Shown here: positions 43,447-52,919 of the stretch, piece after piece
Position numbering within the stretch: position 1 is the first letter of the stretch
Layout of the letters: every line of letters starts with the position of its first letter
Assembly (NCBI GenBank): GCA_003427395.1
Contig: BFEA01000301.1
Coordinates: 665,714-718,632, forward strand
Reading direction: 5' to 3'
DNA: 52,919 nucleotides
From: Chara braunii
Taxonomy: Eukaryota; Streptophyta; Charophyceae; Charales; Characeae
The notes under the pieces: model-generated
What the model saw: only the letters and a program-made list of their open reading frames with translations
Told to the model about the DNA's origin: nothing
Databases searched by the model: none
Program-made: the position numbers and the translations under genes

Positions 43447-44716
43447 TACATTGCGCTAATCTGGCGCTTGTCTTCTTCCTATGTGGTGCATACACGCCGT
43501 CAGCTGGGCGAGCGGCCGTGGGAGGTGTGTAGTGAGGAGGGCGAAGGCAAGCAGGGGACCCAGGTGGAGAGGGGTATTGCCAGGAACGCTATGAGGAGAT
43601 ATTGGGTGTTTCGAAGTGTGATCAGAACTAACTGATATGCGGTTGATGCTGAGGTGGAACAACGACGTAATGCTGGTTGTGCCGAAGCAATGATTGGTCA
43701 TCACAATCGACGTCAGGTCATATGTGGTTGGGGCAACTATTTTGAGGTACGTTGCCTTATCTACCCTCTTCGAAACTTCTTACCGTGAGGATGTGTGTTA
43801 TGTCTTAAGAGTCCTCTCATGTGAGGAGTCGAGTGTGCTCAACCTTGAGAGTCGACGGCATTGTTCACGAGGAGCATCTAGAAGGAGAGGGCGGAGCTAT
43901 CTGAAGGGCCCTGGACAAAGCACTGGGTCACGGTCACCATGTCAACCCACCGGGAGTAGAGCACGCAAGCTTTGTTGCTTTGTCCTTTGTCTGCCTGTTG
44001 CGCTGTAGATGGGTTATGAGGGGCAGGCCAGCCCTACAAGGGAGACGAGCACCGGACGTCTATAAATAAATATCGGCGGGGTACCTTCCATTGGCTGTAA
44101 TTGTCGTCCTGTTTGCGACGTTAAAGAATTCCTGAGGACTTCCGGGGCCGTCCTTAAACTGCCTCTTCATCACCCAATCGGTCGGTGTAAGGTTCACTGC
44201 ACGCGAGGGTAAACATGGTGCAGAGCTGGCCAGCTCAGCATTGACTCAGAGCACAGGGGTGGGCCGTGTGCACACCTTTAGACACGAACACTATTTGGAT
44301 GGCTCAGGAACACTGACGTCAAGCGACATTCAGGAAGAACTGAGGGAGCGGTAGATTTCAAGTGATAAGTTCGAGAACAATTCCACACTGCCAACAGCCA
44401 TACAAACGATTCTATTTTTATTTTTGATTAGTTAAATGTACAACCATTAACATCTAACAGACGTACAACCATTAACATCTAACAGACGGCATAGGTAGAA
44501 CTTTTGTTTCTGTTCAGTTGCTTTCTGTTTGCGAACAAGGAAGATAGTTTCGTTGGTAGGAGTCTGGACTTACCTGTTGGACCCAATTGTGTATACTCTA
44601 ACATTGCCATCGATGAATTACTTTATTTATTTTAAATCAGTCTGAGCACTACGTTGCGGTAGACAACCGAACAACTGAGTTTGTCCTAGTGCAAACACTG
44701 CACAGTTTTGTAGCTT
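43447..44716 (+). other. Leader of element D with TATA-like motif
   Basis: About 1.27 kb, non-coding. TATAAATAAA at 44061-44070 is the clearest version of the shared leader motif. Around 43800-43860 there are CTCTCATGTGAGGAG and CAACCTTGAGAGTCGAC blocks also found in the A and B leaders. A 24-bp direct duplication (ACGTACAACCATTAACATCT-like) lies at about 44437-44485. Confidence 0.6.
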
Positions 44717-46638
44717 ATGAGTGACAAGGAGAACCCTAACCCGGACGATCGGATCCTGCGTTCGTCAAGGCGCCCATTGGTCCACTTAGCGTTAGGACCA
44801 GAGGGTGACCGGTTTCTGTTCTGCCAGCTTAGGGAGAGGCGGCAGCAGCAGCGGAGGGCTAGGGATGCAGAGGCAAGCAAAGACTTTGCAAGCGAGGCAG
44901 CTCCTTCAGCAGCCATGGCCACCGCTGCGCAGCAATGTTCCCAGGCCAGCAGTTCAAAAACTGTAGGGGCGACGGTCGCACAGACCCAGCCTGCTGGCAT
45001 TATGGCAAGCCAGCAGTAGTGTTAACTCTCGAGGAGGTCGCCATACAGACAGCAAGTGCTCATGAGGTGCAGCTACAAAAGGCATTAGATGAGATGCAAA
45101 CAAAAAAGGAGAGAATGCTCATAAGAAGGTCTAGGATGCAGCGGAGACGAACGAGCATTAGAGAGAGGACCTGACTAGTATGGATGACGATGTGAGGACC
45201 ATGAGGACAGCCCTCTTAGATGTAATGGAGATGCAGGACTACCACACGTCACTCTCGCAGGACATCGAGTAGAGCCTGAACATGCTGGTCGGGCAGCATG
45301 TTCAGGCCGCACTATCACCATCAGGGCCTGGTGCCTGGCCTGTGGTACAACCTCCTCCTTTTGTCCCACCGGTGACTGGAGTAGCCCCATTTGCAGTCTC
45401 TCCAGCTTCTGTACAAGCCAGTTCCCTACTGTGTATGCCTTTGACAGGCGGGTTAACAGCAGGTCCTAGTGTACAGATTCTTGTATAGACAGTGTTCTCC
45501 CAACCTCGGTTGCAGACTGCCATAACTGGGCAGCCTGCCGTCTCGCAACCAGCACAGCCGCACAGTACACAGCCTGAACAGCAGCTAGTGCAGCAGCCTG
45601 CACCCCAAGGTCCACAGCCTGGAGTAGTGCCGGCACCGGGACAAGGAAAATGGGTTCCAAAGACTGCCATTGCATCGCCTAAGCCCTTCTCAGGAGATAA
45701 GAGGGGTGAGGACCTTGACACATGGTTGAGGTCAATGCCAGTCCATATCAAGTGCAGACTTGCCTTGCCTCACGAGGAAGTACTTGTGGCTGCCTCCTAT
45801 CCGGAGAGGAGTGCGGCAAGGTGGTTAAGTGGGTACGTACAGCTACGGGGATATGGTCATGTCTTCCGCGTTTGGGCATTCACCCAGAAACTGGATGATT
45901 TCCTCAAGCTGGTGGAAGAAAGGTGGCATGATCCACAGGAGGCTCAAAAGGCCACTGATGCGATCCTGACTCTGAGGTCAAGAAAGTTTAGGTCAGTAAG
46001 GGATGCCACAAACACAGTTGAGCGTTTGATCTGTGTTCTAAGATGTCTTCCCATAGAGCCCAGGAATCAGTTGGCATACGAGGCCATGATCACAGTACAC
46101 AACTTTCCTTCGTCAAGCAAGAAGGCCCTTGATCTAGAGGCAAAGATCAGGCATGGGCACCAACCCACTACGGACGGAAGGAAGAAGGCGCTGCCTCGTC
46201 ACTGGAAGGCCAAGGGGCATATTATGTTCGTCGATAATGATTGTTCGACCAAAGAGTTAGACGACGACTTCCAGGAGGGAGTAGGGTCAGAGTCGGGCAC
46301 CGCAAAAGCTTCTGGTGTTGGAGCAGTCGCTGCCTCTGTGCAAAAGGTAAGGCGACCAGTAGACGCCGTGAAGGCTCCCGATCTGCGACACAAGAGGACC
46401 CCAAGGCTCCTCCATGGGAGAAAGCGGGGCTCACTGAGGACGTGTGGAGAGACCGTTTTTCCCGGTCAGCTTGTATTCGCTGTGGTCAATATGGTCATAA
46501 CCAATTTAAGTGTCGGAACAAGAAGGTGACGAAAAAGATCCCACCTACTATGGGGCAAGCGCCGATCTCCTCCACGTCCACGGTAGCAATGTAATCAACA
46601 GTTCTGGCACTGTTTCGGGAAACACGTCAGGCCAGTAG
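44717..46638 (+). pseudogene. Gag of element D
   Basis: MSDKENPNPDDRILRSSRRP begins the protein. A 1-nt deletion near 45013 and further breaks near 45170 and 45270 disturb the coiled-coil part. The capsid frame 45492-46345 is long and clean (LPHEEVLVAASYPERSAARW, EERWHDPQEAQKATDAILTL). Another 1-nt deletion (CAAAAGG for CAGAAAGG) near 46340 moves the zinc-knuckle region into a different frame: WRDRFSRSACIRCGQYGHNQ then FKC, with all four ligands intact. The gag frame ends TAG at 46636-46638. Confidence 0.85.
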
Positions 46639-46658
46639 GAATTGTAGTTGTTCCTGCT
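46617..46658 (+). promoter_or_regulatory. Candidate -1 ribosomal frameshift signal, gag/pol junction (D)
   Basis: GGGAAAC at 46617-46623 is in gag phase as G GGA AAC. The gag stop TAG is 12 nt later, and a stem AGTAGGAA/TTCCTGCT (46634-46641 and 46651-46658) with a 9-nt loop starts after a 10-nt spacer. The -1 frame is open into the protease. Heptamer, spacing and stem are the same as in element A. Confidence 0.6.
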
Positions 46659-47300
46659 ATGGTCGAGGTGGTGGACACACCCTCACCATCTCGAGAGAAG
46701 GCCCAAGCTATCGACTTCGTTGTCGTCCCGCAAACACATTCGGACCAATAGATCCTTTGTTTGATGAATGGGTTCGAGTCCTTAGAGAAGCTAGAGGAGG
46801 CGTGGTCTAGATCCGACCCGCTAGCTTCTTGGACGACCATGGCAAAAGCTCAGAAGGGTGACCATGGCAAAAGCTCAGAAGGGTGAGTTGTTCGTCGGCG
46901 AGGTAGATATAGGCGACTGCAAGGCCGGGGCCTACTACGATACTTGATCGACGAGGAACTTTATCAGTTGCACGTGCGTTGAAGGGTTGTGTTTGCAAGG
47001 GCAAGTGCAGCACCTAAGTCGACCTGTGGAGTCGACCTGTGCCAACAAACAGCGCATGGTAGTCACGGACTACCTCAAACACAACGAGTGTCGTTTCACG
47101 CACACGGGAGGGGAACTGAGACATCGAGTCTCGTTCCTAGTCAGCGATGATCTCCCAATGGATATCTTGTTGGGTATGTACTATCTTTCGGTTGCACAGC
47201 TCCAGTTTGACTGGGACCGAAAAGTGGTCAAACACACTTTGCCCGGGGAGGGGACCGCCAGATTACGGAAGTATAATAAAGCTAGTAGTCTGATTAAGTC
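46624..47300 (+). pseudogene. Protease of element D, stop in active site
   Basis: The -1 frame opens with VGIVVVPAMVEVVDTPSPSR and has a TAG near 46749. A 25-bp tandem duplication ('ccatggcaaaagctcagaag', about 46837 and 46862) shifts the frame. The active site reads GAYYDT-stop-STRNFIS, with TGA where A and B have TGC (Cys). The rest is better preserved: NKQRMVVTDYLKHNECRFTH, VSFLVSDDLPMDILLGMYYL and VAQLQFDWDRKV. Confidence 0.8.
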
Positions 47301-48240
47301 CTACCGATGCATGTGTGCGGTCATGTTCTATAATTACTATAAGCAAAATCCGGCAGAGGGTACGTACTTAGTATATGTCTTTGCACAGGGCGAGCTGGAG
47401 AAAACGCTTCCAAAAATGGAAGGAGTGGTCGCTAAGTACCCTGATCTATTTGAAAAGCCAAAAGGGGTTGTTGAAAGGGAGGTCGTCCACGCGATAGAGA
47501 TTATCCTAAGGTCTAGTATTTCGAAGGGTAGCTCGATGAGCTTCGCCGACAACTCAAGGAACTCATAGAGAAGGGTTGGATCCGGCCTAGTGTCTCCCCT
47601 TACAAATAACCTGTCTCATTCGTACCGAAGAAGGGGGGAACATTGAGGATGTGCATTGACTATGTGGGCCTCAATGCCATCACTCTGAAGAACGCAGAGC
47701 CCCTACCGTGCATCGATGACTCGTTGGACCGAGTTCAAGGGTGTCGGTACTTCAGAAAGACAGATATGAAATTCGGGTACCATCAGATTGCAATCCGGTC
47801 CGAGGATGAACACAAAACCGCTTTTTAGACCAGGTACGGTTTGTACAAGTTTGTGGTGATGCCTTTCGGCCTTTGCAATGCTCATGGCACCTTTTAGCAC
47901 GCTATGAACCAGATTTTTCACGACTACTTGGACAAGTTTGTCATTGTGTACCTCGATGGCATACTTACTTTTAGGAGGACTATAGAGGAGCATGTATACT
48001 ATCTAGACGAAGTCCTTAGTCACCTCCGGCAGCACCAGTTCAAGATTAACCGGGAGAAGTGTGAGTTTGGCCGCAACCCGGATCTTGTATCTGGCCAGCA
48101 TTCGTGATTGGCCTCGTCCTCAATCTGTGATTGAGTCCGGGATGACCGGCTACTACCGCAATTTTGTAAAGAACTGTAGTATAGTGGCCACACCTTTGAC
48201 AAACCTTACGCGCCTCGACACCTTTGCTTTCAAACGTTCG
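47301..48240 (+). pseudogene. Reverse transcriptase of element D
   Basis: It reads [38 protein letters not shown], then a deletion at the YRMSPAEL motif. LRMCIDYVGLNAITLKNAEP and FRKTDMKFGYHQIAIRSEDE follow, then a [17 protein letters not shown] and VIVYLDGILTFRRTIEEHVY carry the catalytic motif as YLDG instead of YLDD. The thumb (MTGYYRNFVKNCSIVATPLT) is complete except for a deletion upstream. Confidence 0.85.
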
Positions 48241-48640
48241 AAGCACTCCTTAATGAACCATGAGGTCTTGAAACTTCCTGATCCTGACAAGCCAATTATA
48301 GTAACAACAGGTGCTAGCCAATATGGCATTGGTGTCGTGCTTTCGCAGTCGGAGGGGCCAAAGTTGAGGCTGGCTGAGTACAGGTCCAAAAAGATGCCCT
48401 CTCAAAAGTTCGCCAAGTCCACCTATGAGAAGAAGCTCTACGCGATTTACAAAGCGATAACCCACCGGAGGCACAATCTCCTTGGGAGGTTCTTCTACGC
48501 CAGGACTGATCATCAGACCCTCAAGTGGATGAGAACCCAGCCGATGCTCTCCGATGTGCTGCTGGATTGAAGTTATAGAGCAGTATGACATCAAAGGAGA
48601 GTACAACAAGGTTGCTGATGCGTTGTCGAGTAGGCCAGAG
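48241..48640 (+). pseudogene. RNase H of element D
   Basis: IIVTTGASQYGIGVVLSQSE has Gly in place of the first catalytic Asp (MDASQYG in B). KSTYEKKLYAIYKAITHRRH and ARTDHQTLKWMRTQPMLSD keep the other positions. The KRWIEVIEQYD region is broken by a frameshift near 48567. KVADALSSRPEF ends the domain. Confidence 0.8.
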
Positions 48641-49825
48641 TTCCTTAGTGCGCTGATCACTGGGTTTGGGTTTGCGGACGATGTTACTTGATCCTTGGTG
48701 GAAGCCCATCGCGATGATCCATTTATGGTTGAGATCATACGCAGGCTCGAGGCAAAGGATAAAGTGCCTTCTGACGAGTTTGTGTTGGTCGATGGCCTGC
48801 TATTCCTAAAAAAGGCCGGGAATAAACATTTGTGTGTGCCTAACCGGGAGTCTTTGCGTAGTTTATTTTTCGGTGAGTCTCATGACGCCAGAGGACATTT
48901 TGGTTATAAGAAGACCGCAGCCAACTTGCTGCAGCAGTTCTGGTGGCCCACAATGATGAGAGACGCCAAGTTGTACGTGGAAACTTGCCAGGTGTGTCAG
49001 AGGGACAAGCCACGTACGCAGGCCCCTCTTGGGCTTCTCAAGCCCCTTCGGATACTGGAAAGGCCCGGTGAGAGTCTGTCCAGGATTTCATGGACACGCT
49101 GGTCACCAGCAAGAGCGGTATGCGATACATCTTTGTCATTGTCAACTGTACGTGGAAACTTGCCAAGTGTGTCAGAGGGACAAGCCACGTACGCAGGCCC
49201 CTCAAGCCACGTACGCAGGCCCCTCTTGGGCTTCTCAAGCCCCTTCCGATACCGGAAAGGCCCGGTGAGAGCCTGTCCATGGATTTCATGGACACGCTGG
49301 TCACCAGCAAGAGCGGTATGCGATACGTCTTTGTCATTGTCGATAGGTTTAGTAAGTATGCTAGGTTAGTCGCAATGCCCGAGACAGCCAAGACCGAGTA
49401 CGTGATCACGTTTTTCAAAGAAAAGCTGGGTCAAGGATTTTGGATTGCCAAAGTCCATAGTTAGTGACCGGGATGTGCGATTTACAAGCGAATTGTGGAA
49501 AGCCGCAGCTGCAGAACAGGGGACACAGCTGCAGATGACCTTCGGGAACCACCCAGAGGCAAACGGGCAAGCAGAGCAGCTGAACCATGCTGTACAACAC
49601 CTGTTGAGGCACTATATCAAGCCTAACCAGGTGGACTGGGATGAGAAACTTGCTCTCATCCCCAATCTGTACAACAACGCTGTGCACAGCGCAACAGGGG
49701 TGAACCCTAACAGTCTGCTACTGACCTTCAAGCCTAGATTGCCCCTAGACTTTCTATTACCTGAGAACCAGCCGGCTGCTGCACCAGGCACCTTAGAATT
49801 TGCCTATCGATGCAGCAAGCTGTAG
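48641..49825 (+). pseudogene. Integrase of element D with internal duplication
   Basis: The zinc-binding region is complete: FGESHDARGHFGYKKTAANL (His pair) and YVETCQVCQRDKPRTQAPLG (Cys pair). A tandem duplication of about 175 bp (units from 48972 and 49147) repeats it before the core. The core then reads YVFVIVDRFSKYARLVAMPE (Asp), LPKSIVSDRDVRFTSELW (Asp, in another frame) and GNHPEANGQAEQLNHAVQHL (Glu). All D-D-E residues are present but the frame is interrupted near 49420. Confidence 0.85.
48972..49330. repeat. ~175-bp tandem duplication in D integrase
   Basis: The block from 'tgtacgtggaaacttgcca' to the 'gacacgctggtcaccagc' stretch occurs twice, at 48972 and 49147. The second unit has an extra 22-base copy of 'caagccacgtacgcaggccc'. 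The junction is at the VIVN-CTWKL point. Confidence 0.9.
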
Positions 49826-50378
49826 AGCAGATGCAAAGAGCACAGGCGGCAATGACAGAATCTAAGAACAAGCACCGCCGCCCATCTACATTCAAGGTAG
49901 GGGACAGAGTCTGGGTCAAAGCCTCTGAACTGGGGCAGGAGCATGGGATCTCCCGCAAGCTCATGCCACAGTACTTCAGGCCATGGGAGGTTCTTGATGT
50001 CGTCGGGAATTATCCAGACGGGCCATCGTATGTAATTCGGATCGCTGGTCACTTCCACACCTACCCTGTCTTTCACGCCTCCAAGCTCCACCCCTGAGGA
50101 AACTGATCAGTTTCCCTCTAGTCGCTCAATGCTGCCCCCAACCATGGATGGAGAGGTCGACATTGACGACATCATTGATCAGTGAGAAATGTCAGTTCCA
50201 AGACCAACAGGCAGGAGCACCCCCGAAGCCGAAGTTGCAATATCGCGTTCGGTTCAGACATCACATTGATCCAAAAGAGGACAGATGGTTTACACGGGAT
50301 GAACTGATGCAGACTGCTCCACAGGTTATCACGCAGTATGAGAAGTCATTGCAGAAAGGAAACCGCCAGATTGAATGA
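49826..50378 (+). pseudogene. Integrase C-terminus with chromodomain-like tail (D)
   Basis: NKHRRPSTFKVGDRVWVKAS, then MPQYFRPWEVLDVVGNYPDG and YVIRIAGHFHTYPVFHASKL are followed by a stop. The tail continues in another frame with APPKPKLQYRVRFRHHIDPK and DRWFTRDELMQTAPQVI. The last block is the best-preserved chromodomain-like copy in the window. Confidence 0.75.
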
Positions 50379-50407
50379 ATTAAACTTCTCAGAGGACTGT
50401 CGAAGTA

Positions 50408-50419
50408 TGGAGGAGGGAA
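50408..50419 (+). other. Polypurine tract of element D
   Basis: ATGGAGGAGGGAA-type purines run up to the TG of the 3' LTR, as in element A. Confidence 0.85.
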
Positions 50420-51358
50420 TGTGAGGCTCAAGGCCTCGGTAAGCCCTAGTGGGCCCTGTTTCAGCCAGAATGGCCACCCTAAGTGAAGGCGGCCCTGACA
50501 AGGCACGAGAGGCGTATTTTTGTCTGCATTGGACGCAACTGGGAAATTCAGGCAGTTCCACAACGGCAGTTGGTTGAGGAGCCCAGGCCCTGCCTGCCTT
50601 TTTCCAAATGAATCTGAGGCAGGCCCTGGGCCAGACACGGGGCATGGACTGAACACAGGCCACAGGCAGTTGGGCACGTGTAACCACCCCAGGCCCTGCG
50701 TGTGATTCCCTGGGTGGGGGTCTCAGCCACCTGGGGCCTACCGGAATCTTCTCGGCAGGGGCCCAGCACAGCCAGGCAGCTCACAGCACGCAGGCCACTT
50801 TGATAAAAGAAAGTGCCTGCCTCCGCATGCGACATTCTGGCACTTGCTACATGCTGCACACGTGCTGCTGCACTATCAGCTGGCAAGCGTCCTCGCGCTC
50901 ACGGGTGAGCAGGGCACACGCAGGCAGCCATAGCCAAGCTGGCCTGCGAGATGCCGGATGGGGCGCATGGTGGTTCTTGGGTGCACGCGGCATCTGTGTG
51001 GGGGATTGAGGTTGTGAGTGATGCGTGAGACATACCTGGTGCTTGAGGCGAACGGCATTGGCCGAGATCTGCTCGTACTTTGGGAAGCTGTTGACGTCAC
51101 CAGCAGCGTTGTAGATAGGCTAGATAGGATCTGCCATTCGTAGTCTGGGCGCTGAGCGCCAGATAGGAATTCGACATTGGTTCATTGTTGATGATGATGA
51201 GACTCTTCCAACATTGTCACGTGTGAGCTTTAGCTGTGCTATTATTTGGTGGAACTCCAGTTGCAATTCGTCTTTTGGTTCGAGGTCATGACTATCAGGT
51301 TTCATGCGTATGATGCTGCTTGGTTTTCTGGAACTCGCTATCACTCATTTTCCTTGCA
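50420..51358 (+). repeat. 3' LTR of element D
   Basis: 939 bp, TGTGAGGCTCAAGGCCTCGG to TTCCTTGCA, with a GCCATAGC octamer at 50927. Closely similar to the 5' copy, with scattered substitutions and a few short indels. Confidence 0.93.
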
Positions 51359-52370
51359 CGAGAACTTAAATCCTTGCAAATTGCAACATTCCATACAAAT
51401 CCAGGTAACTTCCAGCCCGAACTGAAAGCAGATTGCAACACGGGATAACACCACATAAGTATGAGCAAAGCATCAAAATCACTAGATAATGAAAGCCCTC
51501 TTCTTGCCTCCAAAACCAATGTCAACAATGTAGCTCTAATATCTTGGTGCTCGGTGCCCAGACTACCCTCAGACCGGTCCTATCCACCTGGACTCCTCGC
51601 TACAACAGGTCCTCCATGGAGAACATTAGCCCAGTGACAATTGGAGACTCCGAGTGGACTGGCCTGCTTCTCTCCCATCAGGTATGCACCTCATCACATC
51701 ACCCTCTCTCTGACTTGCCCTACCACAGTCCCTCCCCCCAAGGACCTCCGCCTTCCTCCTTCGGCTAGGGGTGCCAGCAGCCCAGCTATGGCCGCTGCAC
51801 GCTCGCAGATTCTTCCTCACGCCTCACCAGTCCCCTTCTTCCTTCATGGGCCGGCTCTCGCCCAGCGACTAAGTGTTCCACCAGCCTGGCTGGGATGCTC
51901 ACCGCCTGGATGGACGTGCTGCACCCTCTCCCAGTTGCCGTGCCCAGGGCCCTTCCAGAACGTGCCTAGTGCTAAACTCTAAGTGCCCTGGGCCGAGGCT
52001 GCGTACAGAAACCAACCCATCGGCCCATTTCAGCTCACGTAGGCTTCAACGAATTTCTACAGGCTAGGGCTCAACTGTAAGTGCCCTTCTTCCTTTATGG
52101 CCCGGCTCTCACCCAGCGAGTGAGTGTTCCACCAGCCTGGCTGGGATGCTCATGGCCTGGATGGACGTGCTGCACCCTGACCCAGTTGCTGCACCCAGGG
52201 CCCTTCCAGAATGTGCCTAGTGCTAAACTCTAAGGCTGCGTACAGAAACCAACCCATCGGCCCATTTCAGCTCACGTAGGCTTCAACGAATTTCTACAGG
52301 CTCAATGCGTATTTTGGGATACCTGCCTTCACTTAGGGCGCGGGCCGCTGTTCTGAAGCCTCGCTGAGGG
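51359..52370 (-). repeat. Diverged LTR-like segment (H) downstream of D
   Basis: The plus strand has 'atccttgcaaattgcaac' near its left edge and 'tacctgccttcacttagggc' near its right edge, the inverted landmarks of the family LTR. It also has a GCTATGGC octamer (51785) and the 'gcccagactac' block. It resembles segment G on the other side of D, so D may have landed between two related LTR remnants or within one rearranged LTR. Confidence 0.55.
51833..52303. repeat. ~251-bp tandem duplication in LTR segment H
   Basis: Units start 'cccttcttcctt' at 51833 and 52084. They share long identical blocks, including 'gtgttccaccagcctggct' and 'cgtaggcttcaacgaatttc'. The second unit lacks about 25 bp ('gtgccctgggccg' region). 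Confidence 0.9.
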
Positions 52371-52800
52371 GCTCAATTCCCACAAAAACGTGAAAAACAA
52401 ATATAAAATCAGCATCAGCCCCCCATTGAAGCTGGGCATATCAGCACCTGTCAGAACTACGATCGACGAAGCACGCAGAGATCGACAAAAGCATGGCGCT
52501 CACATCACCGCTGCTCCCCTAGAACAAACCCACACATTACAGGCATCATTTTTCTTTGGGAAATTTTTGGAAATGCCCCTGAAGTTTTGATTAATTTGCG
52601 GCATGCCCCTCTGACGACCGACTTACCCTGTCGTGCCCCTGGCGCCTCTTAAATTTTCCGCAGGCCCCTGTCAGCATGGGGTGTAATTTTCCACTATGCC
52701 CTTACTAGACTGCTGGTGGCATTTCGTCGGTCCATCCTCGAAATGCCCACATGAGGGACATGCATTTTTCCACGACGCCCTTGCAGCAGTGGAGGGAATG
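52371..52800. other. Unassigned DNA with periodic TGCCCCT motifs
   Basis: No gene is visible. TGCCCCT or near variants occur at 52574, 52604, 52634, 52663 and 52697, about 30 nt apart. The rest is mixed sequence with T-rich spacers. Confidence 0.5.
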
Positions 52801-52846
52801 CGATTCGCGTTCGCACGTGCGTGTGTGCGTGGGTGTGGGTGTTTGA

Positions 52847-52919
<73 letters not shown>
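52801..52919. repeat. (GT)n microsatellite at the window end
   Basis: GTGTGT dinucleotides, preceded by GCGTGTGTGCGTGG-type variants, run to the last base of the window. Confidence 0.95.

Larger units (their letters stand above)
42497..51358 (+). mobile_element. Gypsy-type LTR retrotransposon D
   Basis: About 8.9 kb with LTRs of 930 and 939 bp, primer site, leader, Gag, protease, RT, RNase H, integrase, chromodomain-like tail and polypurine tract, all in plus orientation. CGAG before (42493-42496) and after (51359-51362) is a 4-bp target duplication. Order and sequence match A and B. Lesions include frameshifts in Gag, a stop within the protease active site, YLDD changed to YLDG and loss of the first RNase H Asp. 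Confidence 0.93.

Noticed and set aside
46241-46594. Overlapping capsid and zinc-knuckle frames in D Gag as a second programmed frameshift
   Set aside because: A has CAGAAAGG where D has CAAAAGG. The extra base in A puts VASVQKGK in the zinc-knuckle frame, and B also reads that frame directly, so D simply carries a 1-nt deletion.

Overview
The window looks like repeat-dense nuclear DNA of a green plant or streptophyte alga; a charophyte such as Chara is my guess, not shown by the sequence. Supporting this are several layers of Ty3/gypsy retrotransposons with chromodomain-like integrase tails and initiator-Met-type primer sites, long CT/CA/GT microsatellites, an assembly gap, a plant-type mitochondrial cox1 fragment, and a possible exon with consensus GT/AG borders. 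Nothing looks bacterial, and I recognise no tRNA, rRNA or CRISPR array. No intact host gene is visible; nearly all coding signal is decayed gag-pol.

Layout. 1-6410: a truncated LTR (1343-2066), simple repeats, one isolated exon candidate resembling a plant SMP/C2 lipid-transfer protein (3247-3387, minus), an RNase H scrap, and an LTR-like segment with a primer site at 5351. 6411-18990: an old minus-strand gypsy element (E), split by an organellar cox1 insertion (7400-7740) and by a younger gypsy element, A (8032-16791, minus), which sits exactly between E's protease and the start of its RT. 18991-21440: GC-rich arms, CT/CA tandem arrays, an N gap and AT palindromes. 21445-41479: a second minus-strand gypsy lineage (C) whose RT is broken by two inverted copies of a short TIR element. 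One copy is itself split by element B (24189-33138, plus). The C leader carries a 1.2 kb insertion flanked by a 10-bp repeat. 41480-52370: two minus-strand LTR relatives flank element D (42497-51358, plus), which inserted with a 4-bp target duplication. 52371-52919: unexplained DNA and a terminal GT array.

A, B and D belong to one family, so their homologous positions can be compared. All share TG...CA LTRs of about 0.9 kb, a TGGTATCGGAG-type primer site, a leader of about 1.25 kb containing a TATA-like motif, a coiled-coil/Gln-rich Gag with a CCHC knuckle, and PR-RT-RNaseH-IN-chromodomain order. Two shared properties stand out. First, pol lies in the -1 frame relative to gag behind a GGGAAAC heptamer and a stem-loop at a fixed distance, suggesting programmed frameshifting. 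Second, the protease active site reads D-T-C-S where D-T/S-G is usual. All copies carry inactivating lesions.
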